This document shows positions 1-11,684 of a stretch of 64,000 bases of DNA, in pieces. Under the pieces are notes generated by a model. That model did no database searches. It saw only the letters and a list, made by a program, of their open reading frames with translations, and had not been told where the DNA came from. Origin of the DNA: Rhodospirillaceae bacterium. Lineage in GTDB: Bacteria; Pseudomonadota; Alphaproteobacteria; Rhodospirillales; Rhodospirillaceae. The DNA lies in the NCBI GenBank assembly GCA_029245025.1, contig JAQWQC010000006.1:124001-188000 (forward strand), read 5' to 3'. Each line of letters begins with the position of its first letter. The stretch's first letter is position 1. The translations under genes and the position numbers were made by a program.

Positions 1-31
1 AAACACACAACATTGGTGCCACTCACACGTC

Positions 32-1678
32 ATGCCTCTTGATACTTCAAAGACTGAAAATTGGCCCCTTGTGGTGGCCATCTTGTTGTTGTCAGCTTTT
101 TATTACGGGCTCTATTTAGGCTCCGGTTTCTCAGCCGCAGATGATGGCAATTACGCCCAAATCGCCTACGAACTGTACCTGGGGCGAGCGCCTGATGACC
201 TGTCCATAACATATGGCATCTTGTGGTTTAAGGTCGGCGAGGCTCTCTTCCATGCCTTTGGTGTGAATTACGCTCTGGTAAAAACGTTTTTCTTTACCGT
301 AATCACAATCACCAGCATCCTAATTTTTTATACTGTTCATATGATTTCTGGCAGTCGCTTGTTCGCCTTTGCAATGACGACCGTGCCACTCCTCGTTCCG
401 GCCTTTCCCGCCACCGGTTTCTACGGCCTGTGCATAATGATGAATGCCACAGCACAAATGCGCTTGGCTACCAATATAACTCGGGCAACTTGGGTCGACA
501 CCGCAATTGCTGGGGCCACGCTTTCATTATCTTTTCAGATTCGCCCCGACTTTGGCTACATATGGACCATACCCTTCGCCGCACTTTTACTGTTGGCCGC
601 ACTTAAAACCAGCCCAGCACAGAAAGCATGGTCATTATTGGGGAGCAGTCTGTTAGCATTTCTCGTTGTGCAGGCACCCATGCTGTTGAGCGCGTTAGCT
701 GACGGTTATGCTACGATGATACTGCAACAGTATATCAGCTACCCCGCAACCATGATCGACTACACGGTGAGTGGGTTGCGCGCTGTATTGACCGGCGACC
801 TTGCCACACCCGCTAGCCCGGGAAGCGCATCGCTGAAAAGGCCAGGACTTACGGCCATCATTTCAGGAAACACGAATGCGTCAGCTCTCGCAGTCTTGAT
901 TTACCTTCCTATCATCGCAATCGGTGGATTTGTTCTTTACAGCGCGTTAAGGGCGGGCAAACTCTGGCGCGACGGACGGTATGAAACTATTGGCCAGGCT
1001 CTCGTCGTTCTCTTTGCTGGTGCAGCTGCATTTCCCCACTATTTTTTTTATCGGCCTGACTTGTCACATGTCGCCAATTTCATGCCTGGCTACACTGTTC
1101 TAGCCGCAGCCATTATTTATCAACTCTACAGACAGGTCCATGTGAACGCTACTCCAATGCGGAAATGGGCCATTTCCGCAGGATTACTCACCGCTCTCTT
1201 ACATCTCACGTTTTATGTTTGGATCGGATTGCAGACACCCGGCACAGGATCTATTGCAGGGCATGCCAATCGCGTAGAGCCATTCAAAGCCGGAAACGGC
1301 ATTGACGTGAGAGTCTCCGCCGCCGAGAAATCTCGGCTCGACGTCGTGCGCAACCTCATTCTCGAAAACAGTGAGCCAGGTGATCGCATCGTTTGCGTTC
1401 CGTATTGTCCAGGTTTCGCGTTTATGTCGGAACGACAGATGTTGTTTAAGAATTTCTATGTGGACGATTCAACGCCCGTTCTTGAGCCAAATTGGATCTC
1501 GAAATCCATAGCGTTAACTCAAGAAGCTCAACCAGCTGTCGTTATTGTCCAGGACTGGGCGATCAATGGAACAGAAATATCTCGTTTCAATAACTGGGCA
1601 GCCGACTATATTACCGCAGTCAATAAACTATCTCGTGAAACAGTAAATCATCCTGGCCTCACCATCTACCTGCTGTAA
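32..1678 (+). CDS. polytopic membrane protein, possible GT-C/GT39-like glycosyltransferase
   Basis: Long ORF with many hydrophobic segments, placed directly upstream of the rfb genes; family assignment weak. Confidence 0.5.
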   Translation: MPLDTSKTENWPLVVAILLLSAFYYGLYLGSGFSAADDGNYAQIAYELYLGRAPDDLSITYGILWFKVGEALFHAFGVNYALVKTFFFTVITITSILIFYTVHMISGSRLFAFAMTTVPLLVPAFPATGFYGLCIMMNATAQMRLATNITRATWVDTAIAGATLSLSFQIRPDFGYIWTIPFAALLLLAALKTSPAQKAWSLLGSSLLAFLVVQAPMLLSALADGYATMILQQYISYPATMIDYTVSGLRAVLTGDLATPASPGSASLKRPGLTAIISGNTNASALAVLIYLPIIAIGGFVLYSALRAGKLWRDGRYETIGQALVVLFAGAAAFPHYFFYRPDLSHVANFMPGYTVLAAAIIYQLYRQVHVNATPMRKWAISAGLLTALLHLTFYVWIGLQTPGTGSIAGHANRVEPFKAGNGIDVRVSAAEKSRLDVVRNLILENSEPGDRIVCVPYCPGFAFMSERQMLFKNFYVDDSTPVLEPNWISKSIALTQEAQPAVVIVQDWAINGTEISRFNNWAADYITAVNKLSRETVNHPGLTIYLL

Positions 1679-1711
1679 ACTCTCTTCGATAAACCCCTAC
1701 TCGAGTGTCGC

Positions 1712-2281
1712 ATGACCGTTGTTTGCGAAAGCCTATCTATTCCAGAAGTAAAAGTTCTCCGGCCGACACGGCATGGCGATTACAGGGGATTTTTCTCTGA
1801 GGCTTATTCGCAAGCCTCGTTTTTTGAGGCTGGTATCGACATCACGTTTGTACAAGACAACCACTCCCTCTCCGCCGCGAAAGGAACCATACGCGGCCTG
1901 CATTTCCAAACCCCTCCATTTGCCCAAGATAAATTAGTACGGGTGCCACGAGGTGCAATTTTTGACGTGGCCGTCGATTTGCGCGTCGGCTCACCTACGT
2001 ATGGTCAGCATGTATCAACTATTGTGTCTGCCGATGAGTGGAACCAAATACTCATCCCCGTCGGATTTGCGCATGGTCTTATGACTCTAGAGTCCGATAC
2101 AGAGGTGCTCTACAAGGTGTCAAATCTATATAGCGCAGATTGTGACAAAGGTGTGCTTTGGAATGATCCGGCGATTGGTATTGAATGGCCCATAAATATC
2201 GAAGACGCGGTGTTGTCCGAAAAAGACAAAACCCAACCCACACTGGCTGAACTGCCGCAATACTTCACCTACGAGGAATAG
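1712..2281 (+). CDS. rfbC: dTDP-4-dehydrorhamnose 3,5-epimerase
   Basis: Motifs [46 protein letters not shown] typical of RmlC. Confidence 0.96.
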   Translation: MTVVCESLSIPEVKVLRPTRHGDYRGFFSEAYSQASFFEAGIDITFVQDNHSLSAAKGTIRGLHFQTPPFAQDKLVRVPRGAIFDVAVDLRVGSPTYGQHVSTIVSADEWNQILIPVGFAHGLMTLESDTEVLYKVSNLYSADCDKGVLWNDPAIGIEWPINIEDAVLSEKDKTQPTLAELPQYFTYEE

Positions 2282-2286
2282 ATAGA

Positions 2287-3351
2287 GTGACAAAGGTTGT
2301 TGTAACAGGGGGTGCCGGTTTTATTGGGTCTGCCCTGGTCCGCTTGCTGATCAAAGAAATTGGCGCTGAGGTCGTGAACGTTGACGCCCTCACCTATGCC
2401 AGCAATAAGGATTCACTTGCTTCAGTTGCAGATAACCCAGCCTACACATTTATCCACGAGAATATTTGTGACCAAAAACGCATGGCGGACCTGTTCGAAT
2501 CAGAGCAGCCAGACGTGATTATGCATTTAGCTGCCGAGAGTCATGTTGACCGGTCAATCGATGGACCTGCCGCGTTTATGGAAACCAACATCATGGGCGC
2601 CTATGCGATGCTTGAAGCAGCGCGGGCCTATTGGTCTAAGCTTCCTACCACACGCAAGGATGCCTTTAGGTTTCATCACATCTCAACGGACGAAGTGTAT
2701 GGATCTTTGGGTGAGGAGGGGTTGTTCACCGAAACAACGCCCTACGCTCCGAACTCACCATACTCTGCATCAAAAGCTTCGTCAGACCATCTTGTTCGCG
2801 CGTGGCATCACACGTATGGGCTTCCGGTGGTGACAACTAATTGTTCGAATAATTATGGGCCTCACCAGTTTCCAGAAAAACTGATTCCGCTCATCATTCT
2901 AAACGGCTTGGAACGCAAAACTCTTCCGGTTTACGGCAAGGGGGATAATGTTCGCGACTGGTTGCACGTAGAAGACCATGTTCGAGCGCTTTGGTTGGTG
3001 GTGACCAAGGGCCGCCTTGGCGAGGTCTATAATATTGGCGGCGATGCAGAACGTAAGAATATCGATGTTGTTCACGGAATTTGCGATTTACTGGATGAGT
3101 TGGTTCGCCCAGACCAACCCACACAAAACCTCATTACTTATGTGACTGATCGTCCGGGACATGACGCGCGTTATGCAATGGATACGACGAAAATATTTGA
3201 AGAGCTCCACTGGCAACCACAAGAAACGTTTGAAAGCGGTTTACGCCAGACAGTGCAGTGGTATCTGGACAACAAGACATGGTGGGAAAGTATTCGCAGC
3301 GGCCATTATTCGGGCGAGCGCCTCGGTCTTTCCAAAAATACGCACACATGA
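2287..3351 (+). CDS. rfbB: dTDP-glucose 4,6-dehydratase (GTG start)
   Basis: [16 protein letters not shown] Rossmann motif, [47 protein letters not shown]. Confidence 0.97.
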   Translation: MTKVVVTGGAGFIGSALVRLLIKEIGAEVVNVDALTYASNKDSLASVADNPAYTFIHENICDQKRMADLFESEQPDVIMHLAAESHVDRSIDGPAAFMETNIMGAYAMLEAARAYWSKLPTTRKDAFRFHHISTDEVYGSLGEEGLFTETTPYAPNSPYSASKASSDHLVRAWHHTYGLPVVTTNCSNNYGPHQFPEKLIPLIILNGLERKTLPVYGKGDNVRDWLHVEDHVRALWLVVTKGRLGEVYNIGGDAERKNIDVVHGICDLLDELVRPDQPTQNLITYVTDRPGHDARYAMDTTKIFEELHWQPQETFESGLRQTVQWYLDNKTWWESIRSGHYSGERLGLSKNTHT

Positions 3352-4265
3352 CACCAGATGTCTTGATTACCGGCGCCAGCGGCCAACTGGGTTGGGAATT
3401 AGAGAGACGCGCCGCGACCAAAGACCGAACCGCAAAGGCTTTTGACCGTGCAAATCTGAACATCACAGACGCGGATTCGATTAAGCGCATAATTGAAACG
3501 AATGCGCCCAAAGTTGTGATCAACGCTGCAGCATACACGTCCGTCGACAAAGCAGAAACTGAGCCAGCCGCCGCATTTGCCGTTAATCGGGATGGTCCTG
3601 CCAATCTCGCAGCGGCGTGTTCCACCAACGACATTCCACTGATCCATGTTTCAACGGATTATGTTTTTGATGGCACGAAAACTGGCCCCTATAACGAAGA
3701 CGATGCTGTGGCAGCCCTGGGTGTGTACGGCGCCAGCAAATTGGCTGGGGAAGACGCCATTCGTAGACATCATACAAACCACGTTATTCTGCGAACCGCA
3801 TGGGTCTACGGCGTCAATGGTCAGAACTTTGTTAAGACTATGCTCCGATTGGCGGAGAAGCAAAGTGCTCTGAGGGTTGTTCAAGACCAGATTGGATGCC
3901 CAACCTTTGCCGGGGATTTGGCCGACGCTATACTCAATATTGCAGATCACTTTATGACGGATACCCGGCCAACTGAGGGGCTGGGGACATTCCACTGCAC
4001 AGGTATTGGCCAGACATCTTGGTGCGATTTTGCCCGAAAGATTTTTGAATTGGCTGCCCCAAGTATGGGCGATATACCGACCGTCGACGGCATTTCCACG
4101 GCAGATTATCCGACGCCTGCCCAGCGACCCGCCAATTCGGAATTAGACTGTGGCAAATTGAGTCGCATTTACGGTATCACCCTAAGGCCGTGGCAAGAGG
4201 CCTTGGCAGAAATGCTTCAAATCACATTGTCAGGCGATAGCCACGCTGCAAAGGAAACGCGATGA
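3348..4265 (+). CDS. rfbD: dTDP-4-dehydrorhamnose reductase; start moved from 3258 to the ATG overlapping the rfbB stop
   Basis: [50 protein letters not shown] overlap with rfbB. Confidence 0.95.
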   Translation: MTPDVLITGASGQLGWELERRAATKDRTAKAFDRANLNITDADSIKRIIETNAPKVVINAAAYTSVDKAETEPAAAFAVNRDGPANLAAACSTNDIPLIHVSTDYVFDGTKTGPYNEDDAVAALGVYGASKLAGEDAIRRHHTNHVILRTAWVYGVNGQNFVKTMLRLAEKQSALRVVQDQIGCPTFAGDLADAILNIADHFMTDTRPTEGLGTFHCTGIGQTSWCDFARKIFELAAPSMGDIPTVDGISTADYPTPAQRPANSELDCGKLSRIYGITLRPWQEALAEMLQITLSGDSHAAKETR

Positions 4266-5131
4266 AGGGGATCATCCTCGCCGGTGGATCAGGCACCAGA
4301 CTGCACCCAATTACCCACTCAGTGTCCAAGCAGATGCTGCCGGTCTACGACAAGCCAATGATCTATTATCCGCTCAGCACGCTGATGCTAGCCGGCATAC
4401 AAGATATACTCGTCATCACGACCCCGCAGGATGCACCAAGCTTTGAGCATCTGCTTGGTGATGGAGCCCGATGGGGGGTCAACATTCAATTTGCGCAGCA
4501 GCCAAGCCCCGATGGTTTGGCGCAGGCTTTTATTATCGGAAAAAACTTTGTCGGCCAGGACGCATGCGCTCTTGTCCTTGGCGACAATATTTTTTATGGC
4601 CAGGGGCTGACAGACACATTGCGGAAAACGTCCAAGCTTACATCTGGCGCTTCAGTCTTTGGCTATCGGGTCAAAGATCCCGAACGATACGGTGTTGTTT
4701 CTTTTGACGCAGAAGGGCGTGCGACCTCTATCGAAGAAAAGCCAAAAATTCCTAAATCAAAATGGGCTGTAACAGGGCTTTATTTCTACGACAATGACGT
4801 CATCGAGATCGCCAGTAACCTTAAACCCAGCGAGCGCGGAGAACTTGAGATCACCGACGTCAACAAGCATTACCTAGAGCGGGGAGATTTGAATGTCGCA
4901 TGCTTAAGTCGAGGTTTTGCATGGTTTGATACCGGCACCTGCGACAGCCTCGTTGAGGCAAGCGCTTTTGTACAGACCATTGAGCGACAGCAAGGTCAGC
5001 GCATCAGTGTGCCCGAAGAAATCGCCTTTGCTAATGGTTGGATCACTTTGGAATCTCTCGTTGAGTTAGGCTCGGCTTTGAAGAAAAGCGGCTACGGTGA
5101 ATATCTACTTCAACTGGCAGAAGATGCCTGA
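4262..5131 (+). CDS. rfbA: glucose-1-phosphate thymidylyltransferase
   Basis: [42 protein letters not shown]. Confidence 0.98.
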   Translation: MKGIILAGGSGTRLHPITHSVSKQMLPVYDKPMIYYPLSTLMLAGIQDILVITTPQDAPSFEHLLGDGARWGVNIQFAQQPSPDGLAQAFIIGKNFVGQDACALVLGDNIFYGQGLTDTLRKTSKLTSGASVFGYRVKDPERYGVVSFDAEGRATSIEEKPKIPKSKWAVTGLYFYDNDVIEIASNLKPSERGELEITDVNKHYLERGDLNVACLSRGFAWFDTGTCDSLVEASAFVQTIERQQGQRISVPEEIAFANGWITLESLVELGSALKKSGYGEYLLQLAEDA

Positions 5132-6339
5132 GCTTCAGCACTCTCACCATCTAATCTAAAACACAATACGACATTGCTCACCGTTAAACCGAGCACAGCA
5201 AGCCACCCCCCCTGCCAAATCCCAAAGCTCAACAACCAAATGGTCGCCGAAGCCGTCATGGTGCCGGCGGCAACTGCCAGTGACAAAGGCTTGGGTGAGC
5301 TTTCCAGAATTCGGCGCAGCGAAAATGCTGCTGTCGCTAGAAAAAGAAGTACGCCGATGAATCCAAGCTCAAGCCAAACCTGCAGCAGGCCATTGTGGGG
5401 ATGGAGAAAAGAAGTGCGCCCCGCCGGGTCAGGTAAAAGCCCCGCCGTTCCACCAACAATCCTGGACGAATCAAAGCCGTAGCCGATCAATGGATTCTGA
5501 CCAATGAACTCACTGACGCGACTCCATATGGTGATGCGGTAGCCCCAATTTGGATGAATAGTCTCGGTAAACCAGACATGAAATTCGGATGCTGTGGCAA
5601 AACTAGAGAGAGTTGGCCACGACACCGCGCCAATACCAATGAGTACAGCAAGAGCAACAAATGATGACGCACCCCATCTGTACACGATGAGGAAAGAGAT
5701 GAGCCCAGCACCCACGGCAACGGGCACGGCATCCATACGATAGCTTGCCGTAACCAAGATAACGGAGGCGAGAAACAGTGCAGGATTTATCCAGGATTTT
5801 GTTTTCACTCTCATAAGCCCAGCGGCGGAGAATGAACAACAGCACAGCAATACCAGCCCGCCATTCATGGCATTGAGCAGTTGGTCAGTAGTCTCGGATG
5901 ACCGAACTAGCCCGACAAGAAAGCCATTTGTTATACGTTCGACGAGCAACAAACCAAGTAATGTGGCAATAGCTATCAGCACTGCACCTGCAATGCGCTC
6001 AATCGCCTCTGCCGAGACACGGGACAAAGCCACTGCTAAGACGAAACCCAGAGCGATCGCCGTAAATGCCTTAGTCCAGGCGAGAGCGGGATCGCTGGGC
6101 GCCCACAGCAGGGATAAAAGGCTCCAGAGAACAAATAAGCATGCGAGCATCCCGGCAGGCGTTTTTACGGATGACAAAACATCTTTTAAAAGAACGGTAT
6201 GGTGGGACAGTAGGCTAGCAAGCACGCCCAGCGCCAGAACCGCAACAGCGGCGTCTTTGAACCACGTGACGAGGGGCACGAAGAAAAGGGCGCTGAAAGT
6301 GACGATGGTGGATCGGCTCACCTCTGACCACCCATGCAA
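5110..6339 (-). CDS. O-antigen ligase/polymerase family membrane protein (WaaL/Wzy-like)
   Basis: Multi-[18 protein letters not shown]...[21 protein letters not shown] typical of Wzy_C family; inside polysaccharide locus. Confidence 0.8.
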   Translation of the reverse strand: MHGWSEVSRSTIVTFSALFFVPLVTWFKDAAVAVLALGVLASLLSHHTVLLKDVLSSVKTPAGMLACLFVLWSLLSLLWAPSDPALAWTKAFTAIALGFVLAVALSRVSAEAIERIAGAVLIAIATLLGLLLVERITNGFLVGLVRSSETTDQLLNAMNGGLVLLCCCSFSAAGLMRVKTKSWINPALFLASVILVTASYRMDAVPVAVGAGLISFLIVYRWGASSFVALAVLIGIGAVSWPTLSSFATASEFHVWFTETIHPNWGYRITIWSRVSEFIGQNPLIGYGFDSSRIVGGTAGLLPDPAGRTSFLHPHNGLLQVWLELGFIGVLLFLATAAFSLRRILESSPKPLSLAVAAGTMTASATIWLLSFGIWQGGWLAVLGLTVSNVVLCFRLDGESAEAQASSAS

Positions 6340-7388
6340 CCCTCAAAGACTTTGTGGAGGCAGTTGGCAGCAATCTCCGTGTCGTACTTTTCTTGCGCTT
6401 GAGATTGGGCACGGGCCCCCATCGACGCGCAGAGAGCGGGGTCTTGTTGCAATTGCATCAGACTGCCATACCACTCGTCTGCAGTGTTGCAGTGAAAACC
6501 AGTTCCACCCTGCGTCACCAGGTCATTTGCAATACCGACAGGAGACACGAGCGCCGGCTTTCCTGCGGCCATGTATTGAATGATTTTGTAACCACTTTTC
6601 CCTTGATTCCACTCCGTATCTTGTAACGGACAAATACCCACAGTCACTTCAGAAAAGAAATCGACTTCGCCAGATTCGCTCCACGGCAACCGATCAGCCA
6701 TAATGTCTTGGGCTGCGTCGTCGGCCCCACACAAAAGGAAACGAGACCCCGTCTCAGCCAAGAACTTCTCAAGCGGCTTCCGAATCAACGGCAAAGATTG
6801 TGTAGCTGTAACCGGGGTGCCAATCCAACCAACCGTGAAGGTCTTGGGCGCCCGCACTGCAGTTTTAAGTCGGGTGACGTCCACGGCGCTGGGTATCAGC
6901 GTCACTGAGTCAGCTCCGGAATTTCTGGCGTATTGCTCGAGCGTAGGATTACCAACAATCACAGCAGCCGCGTGACGCATAAGCGCTTCGATTTTGCCTG
7001 CGAACGCACCGCGGATGAGGTATGATCCTGCGTTTTTGTAATACAGGTGGTGGGCATCATCAAAATCGACAACAATCGGCTTTCCTGACAACAAAATTTT
7101 CTCGAGCACAAAAGGGAGGAACGGCAACACCTCCCTCTGTAACCAAATTACATCTACATCCCCTTTACGCAGCACACGCAAGAGACGGTTGATGAGAGAT
7201 GCAGCGACGGTAACCGAAGACCGAGTTCCATGAGCATATAGGCAAGTTAGGTACTCCCGTGGCAGCAACGGCTGCACTTCTACACGCAAACCCATTCGCT
7301 CAAGATACGGCACATATTGCAGAAACCGTACGCGGCTGCTGGCACCCATCCGATCATACCTGGTGAGAGCGAGGACAGAAATCGTCAT
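6318..7388 (-). CDS. glycosyltransferase, GT4-like; start trimmed to MTISVLALTRYDRMGASSRVRF
   Basis: Two-domain GT-B-like translation, GWIGTPVTATQ, SGYKIIQYMAAGKPALVSPVG. Confidence 0.8.
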   Translation of the reverse strand: MTISVLALTRYDRMGASSRVRFLQYVPYLERMGLRVEVQPLLPREYLTCLYAHGTRSSVTVAASLINRLLRVLRKGDVDVIWLQREVLPFLPFVLEKILLSGKPIVVDFDDAHHLYYKNAGSYLIRGAFAGKIEALMRHAAAVIVGNPTLEQYARNSGADSVTLIPSAVDVTRLKTAVRAPKTFTVGWIGTPVTATQSLPLIRKPLEKFLAETGSRFLLCGADDAAQDIMADRLPWSESGEVDFFSEVTVGICPLQDTEWNQGKSGYKIIQYMAAGKPALVSPVGIANDLVTQGGTGFHCNTADEWYGSLMQLQQDPALCASMGARAQSQAQEKYDTEIAANCLHKVFEGCMGGQR

Positions 7389-7398
7389 GACGCGGCGT

Positions 7399-8364
7399 TC
7401 AATACTGGCTTTGGGTTCGGTCTCGGGGTTTCGGAAGAGCCGTACCTGAAAAAATATATAGCGCCAACAGTTTATATGCCCGGAGTATACCCCGCACGCC
7501 GACAGCGCCTCTGCCAAGCATAGCCTGCAACAACCGAGCTGGGAACTCGATCGCTGAGCAAACCAGCAAAAGAAAGAACTGATAAAGCTGGCCAAAATGC
7601 AAGCCTGCGTAGGTCATTCGACTACGAACGTGAAGCGCCAGTGAGAAACCAGCATCCTGAGAACTGGAGATGCGCCCCACATGTGTCACGCAGGCATCCT
7701 TTAAATAATAGCTCTCTGCACCCATTGCCTTCGCGCGCGCTGAAATATCAACGTCTTCGTAGTACAGAAAGAATCGTTCATCAAACCCCCCAAGCTGTTC
7801 ATATAGAGACCGACGAATCATCAAAGCTGCCCCCATAACCTGACCGACGGCACGACTATGGGCATGGTCATCTAGAGGGGCATAGGGATAACTGGCCTTT
7901 TTATGTAGCAGGGCGTGCAGCCCCATTGACCTTGTAATGAGATCGAATCGCGACGGCAGGCGTGAACAGGAGGGAACTGTCGCCCCGTTGGAATTGCATA
8001 CCTCTGGTCCTACGATCCCCACTTGACCGTTACTCGGATCGTTCAGAAAAGATGTAAGCGCCTGCAACGCCCCCGAATGAATTAGGGCGTCAGGGTTCAG
8101 AAATAAAATGAAAGGCGCGTTGCCCAAACGTGCCCCGACATTTGAAGCGGTGGCAAATCCAAGGTTTTCTGAGTTAGTTGTAACCGTAGCTTGGCCTGCA
8201 TGTAGAACCTCAGTCTCAAAATCTGTGCTCTCGTCGCCATTGTTCACAACATAAACGTCAACGCCAACCCCGTCTTGATGCGCGGCTACATGCACGGCCG
8301 CCACGCATTTGACAGTGTGAGATGCAGATTTATAGTTTACGATAACGATGTCGACGTCCGGCAT
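7399..8364 (-). CDS. GT2 family glycosyltransferase (rhamnosyltransferase-like)
   Basis: VDIVIVNYKSASHT, LFLNPDALI, GGFDERFFLYYEDVDISARAKAMG. Confidence 0.88.
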   Translation of the reverse strand: MPDVDIVIVNYKSASHTVKCVAAVHVAAHQDGVGVDVYVVNNGDESTDFETEVLHAGQATVTTNSENLGFATASNVGARLGNAPFILFLNPDALIHSGALQALTSFLNDPSNGQVGIVGPEVCNSNGATVPSCSRLPSRFDLITRSMGLHALLHKKASYPYAPLDDHAHSRAVGQVMGAALMIRRSLYEQLGGFDERFFLYYEDVDISARAKAMGAESYYLKDACVTHVGRISSSQDAGFSLALHVRSRMTYAGLHFGQLYQFFLLLVCSAIEFPARLLQAMLGRGAVGVRGILRAYKLLALYIFSGTALPKPRDRTQSQY

Positions 8365-8423
8365 AGGACTCCCTGGGCGCTTCTTGGTCTTTAAATGCTA
8401 TACCTAACCATCACAAAAAAATC

Positions 8424-9419
8424 ATGAATGCACAAATGAGTGCTGAGAAAAAGCCACGTGTGTGCGTCGCCATTGTCAGCTTCAACTCATCGGCGACGCT
8501 TCCTCGCTGCCTTGATAGCCTGACAGCCCAGACTTACGGGGATTTTTCTGTTGTTTTGATCGACAATGCGTCGACAGAACGACCTGGGAATTTATTCTCA
8601 AAGTTGGGATTCCGTACCTTATACATTGAGATGGATGACAATTTGGGTTTCTCCCCGGCCATGAATGTGGCGCTCAATTCCACCGATTGCGAGTTCCTGG
8701 TTGCTTTGAATCCAGATGCCTTTCCCCATCCAAACTGGCTTGCAGAATTGGTCTCAGCTGCTGATCTACGCAAAGACTATGCGGCCTTTGGGTCATTACA
8801 AATCAGTGCATCCAACGACGCCCATATTGACGGCTTTGGTGACAATCTCCTTGCCTGGGGTCCAGCATGGCGGGGTCAATCACTACCAAAGGACGGAGCT
8901 GACAACGACCTCTATGAAAGCTTTGGGGTCTGTGCGGCCGCAGCCCTCTATCGAAGAGACGCTTTGAAACAGATTGGCGGATTCGATGATAGATTTTTCT
9001 GTTTCTACGAAGACGTTGACGTTTCCTTTCGCCTCCGTTTAGCCGGACATCGCTGCGCAATCGTGCGGTCTGCAGCGGTTGATCATGTGGGCGGTGCCAG
9101 CTTTGAAGGAAAATCTGAATTGGCAGAATTTCTGGTTGCACGAAATCAATGGTGGCTCTTGGTCAAGAACATGCCGACCGTTTTGCTGGTCGCTATTCTG
9201 CCAGGGTACATCCTGATGCAAGTCTATGCGTTGATCCGGTATCCGTTGTCGCCGCGCATAAAAGGGTTATGGGAGGGCTTTGCAAGAACGGGGGAAGCGG
9301 TGCGATCGCGTCGTGCAATTCAGTCAAAGAGGCGCGTTTCAGCATTTGCACTTAACAAATGGCTCACATGGAATCCGAGCGACTTTCGTGATCGCTTGAC
9401 CAAAGTCACGCGTCTATAA
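8424..9419 (+). CDS. GT2 family glycosyltransferase (rhamnosyltransferase-like)
   Basis: VCVAIVSFNSSATLPRCLDSL, VALNPDAFPHPNW, GGFDDRFFCFYEDVDVSFRLRLAG. Confidence 0.88.
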   Translation: MNAQMSAEKKPRVCVAIVSFNSSATLPRCLDSLTAQTYGDFSVVLIDNASTERPGNLFSKLGFRTLYIEMDDNLGFSPAMNVALNSTDCEFLVALNPDAFPHPNWLAELVSAADLRKDYAAFGSLQISASNDAHIDGFGDNLLAWGPAWRGQSLPKDGADNDLYESFGVCAAAALYRRDALKQIGGFDDRFFCFYEDVDVSFRLRLAGHRCAIVRSAAVDHVGGASFEGKSELAEFLVARNQWWLLVKNMPTVLLVAILPGYILMQVYALIRYPLSPRIKGLWEGFARTGEAVRSRRAIQSKRRVSAFALNKWLTWNPSDFRDRLTKVTRL

Positions 9420-9430
9420 GACTTACAATA

Positions 9431-10825
9431 TCAGAGAGAGCCACGATCAATCGCGACCTCGGATATGTTCAAACCGACCAGCCCATGCCGCGTTGCACTT
9501 GAGATAACGTCAAAAATAGCGGCGTCATGCATCCAATGGCGCTGAATGTGATCTTCCATTGATCCATCTGCAAGGGCGACGGTCAGAGCATAAGATCCGG
9601 TCGCCAGCGCGGGCCAACGAAACCTAAACCGGGCAGAAACAACTTCACCTGGCGCGATGGAAAACTCAGTTCCATCTTCTCGTGACGTATTTTCTCCAAG
9701 TAAATTTTGACCTAATCGGTCTTTGATGTAGAAACCGAATATTGGCCGCTCAACAGCCTCTTCGGCTTGCACCACAATACGTAGGTCGACCTCTTGTCCA
9801 TCGGTAACTTTCGTTAGTCGTTGACCACCTGCGACATCCCACAGTCCGGCGTCCACGACACTGGCGCCGCCGCTCCCAAAGTGGTGAGCATCTCTGTTGA
9901 ATGGCGAGCAATTGGTAAAGCCCGATGAAACAAAGGTCTTCATTGTCTCATCGCTTAGGAGAGTCGATTCACTTCCGGCGACAAATTCTGCTTTGGTCGT
10001 GATTGGCGGGGCCCGTTGTTCCAGCAGTGGTTCTGGGTCTGATAGAGCTTCAGGCACCTCTGGCTCACGAAACAAAGACTCAACATACTGCTCACAAATC
10101 CGACCCGCCTCACCCTCAGCCCGGACTCGACCGTGATCAAGCCAAAGCGCGCGATCACACAGACCGGTTACGGCGGCGAGGTCATGACTTACAAAAAGGA
10201 TTGAGCCATGGTTTCTGAAGTCTTTTAGAAATCGCATGCACTTCTGACTGAAACGGGCATCCCCGACCGACAGGGCCTCATCAATAATAAGTACGTCAGC
10301 ATCCACATGGGCAGCGACTGAAAAAGCAAGACGCATAAACATACCGCTTGAATAGGTTTTAACAGGCCGGTCGATGAACTCTTCGAGTTCTGAAAACGCG
10401 ATAATATCAGCGAGACGGTCATCTAGCTGAGTGCGACTAAGACCAAGAATTGTGCCGTTGAGGTAGATATTTTCTCGACCGGTAAAATCAGGTTCGAAAC
10501 CAGCGCCCAGTTCGAGAAGAGCAGCTACTCGGCCCTGAACAGACACTTCACCAGCAGTAGGCATAACCGTCCCGGTTATGATCTGCAGTAAGGTAGATTT
10601 GCCGGCGCCGTTGTCTCCGATGATACCCACAGTTTCACCGCGCTTCACGCCAAAAGAAACCTCATGCAGCGCCTTAAAACTCGGATACGTGCACCATGGC
10701 ATAAGGAGATGTAAGAGACGTTGGGCTGACCGGCGGTAGAGCGTATACGCCTTAGAAATGGCAATAGCCGAAATGACACTACCAGAAGACGAGGGGGTAT
10801 TGCCTGAGTCTCCATCAAAGGACAT
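9431..10825 (-). CDS. wzt: polysaccharide ABC transporter ATP-binding protein with C-terminal Wzt-like carbohydrate-binding domain; start trimmed
   Basis: GIIGDNGAGKSTLLQIITG Walker A, VDADVLIIDEALSVGD Walker B, C-terminal beta-rich extension (GLWDVAGGQRL...YALTVALADG). Confidence 0.92.
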   Translation of the reverse strand: MSFDGDSGNTPSSSGSVISAIAISKAYTLYRRSAQRLLHLLMPWCTYPSFKALHEVSFGVKRGETVGIIGDNGAGKSTLLQIITGTVMPTAGEVSVQGRVAALLELGAGFEPDFTGRENIYLNGTILGLSRTQLDDRLADIIAFSELEEFIDRPVKTYSSGMFMRLAFSVAAHVDADVLIIDEALSVGDARFSQKCMRFLKDFRNHGSILFVSHDLAAVTGLCDRALWLDHGRVRAEGEAGRICEQYVESLFREPEVPEALSDPEPLLEQRAPPITTKAEFVAGSESTLLSDETMKTFVSSGFTNCSPFNRDAHHFGSGGASVVDAGLWDVAGGQRLTKVTDGQEVDLRIVVQAEEAVERPIFGFYIKDRLGQNLLGENTSREDGTEFSIAPGEVVSARFRFRWPALATGSYALTVALADGSMEDHIQRHWMHDAAIFDVISSATRHGLVGLNISEVAIDRGSL

Positions 10826-11666
10826 CGGCAAAACCTTTGCGCGCATACCGGAAGAAAACGAGACCGGCGGATGCCACCAGCCAAGCCACAACAAAATATA
10901 TTCCTAAGCCAAACCAATCTGGTTGCTGGCCGTCCAATAAAATGCGCCGCATTTGCATGACGATAAATGTCACGGGATTCAGCATGATGAGGCTACGAAT
11001 ACTGGGACCAAGACGATCAATGGAATAGAAAATCGGCGATAGAAAAAGGACGCCGGTCATGAGCAGCCCGACGATATGCTGGATGTCACGGAAATAGGCA
11101 CCGATAGCTGACAGCAACCAACTGAAGCCCGCTAAAAGCAAAATGAATGGCGCTAACACAAAAGGTATCAGCAGCGCCGTCATCGGAATTTCCCCTTTGA
11201 TCACCCCTAAGGCGACAAGTAACACACTCGAACTAATTAACGCATGAAACACCGCACTACCAACAACGACTGGGGGTAACACTTCTAGGGGGAACACCGC
11301 CTTCTTAACGAGATTCGTGTAGTCGATAATTGCACTAGGCGCACCCCCAACCACGTCTGCCATCAACCAAAACACCAACAGGCCAACAAATAAATAGAGT
11401 CCGAACGAGGTGGTATCCCCACCACCATCAACACCTGACCACCGGCTTTGTAGAATTATACCAAAAACAAGGGTGTAGATAAGCAACGTAAACAGCGGCA
11501 CCATAACGGTCCAAAGAAGACCAAACACACTTAACCGATAACGAGAAGCGATTGACCGAGCCAGAAACTGGCGAAACACAAGGCGGTGGCGGAAAACAGG
11601 CAAGGTCGGCAGAATAACATCGATTGCATGCCCATACAGAGAAGAACGAGTACTATTAGATGTCAT
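10815..11666 (-). CDS. wzm: polysaccharide ABC transporter permease (ABC-2 type)
   Basis: Six-TM-type ORF, FLARSIASRYRLSVFGLLWTVMVPLFTLLIYTLVFG; overlaps wzt start. Confidence 0.9.
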   Translation of the reverse strand: MTSNSTRSSLYGHAIDVILPTLPVFRHRLVFRQFLARSIASRYRLSVFGLLWTVMVPLFTLLIYTLVFGIILQSRWSGVDGGGDTTSFGLYLFVGLLVFWLMADVVGGAPSAIIDYTNLVKKAVFPLEVLPPVVVGSAVFHALISSSVLLVALGVIKGEIPMTALLIPFVLAPFILLLAGFSWLLSAIGAYFRDIQHIVGLLMTGVLFLSPIFYSIDRLGPSIRSLIMLNPVTFIVMQMRRILLDGQQPDWFGLGIYFVVAWLVASAGLVFFRYARKGFADVL

Positions 11667-11684
11667 ACATATACGCCCATCTGG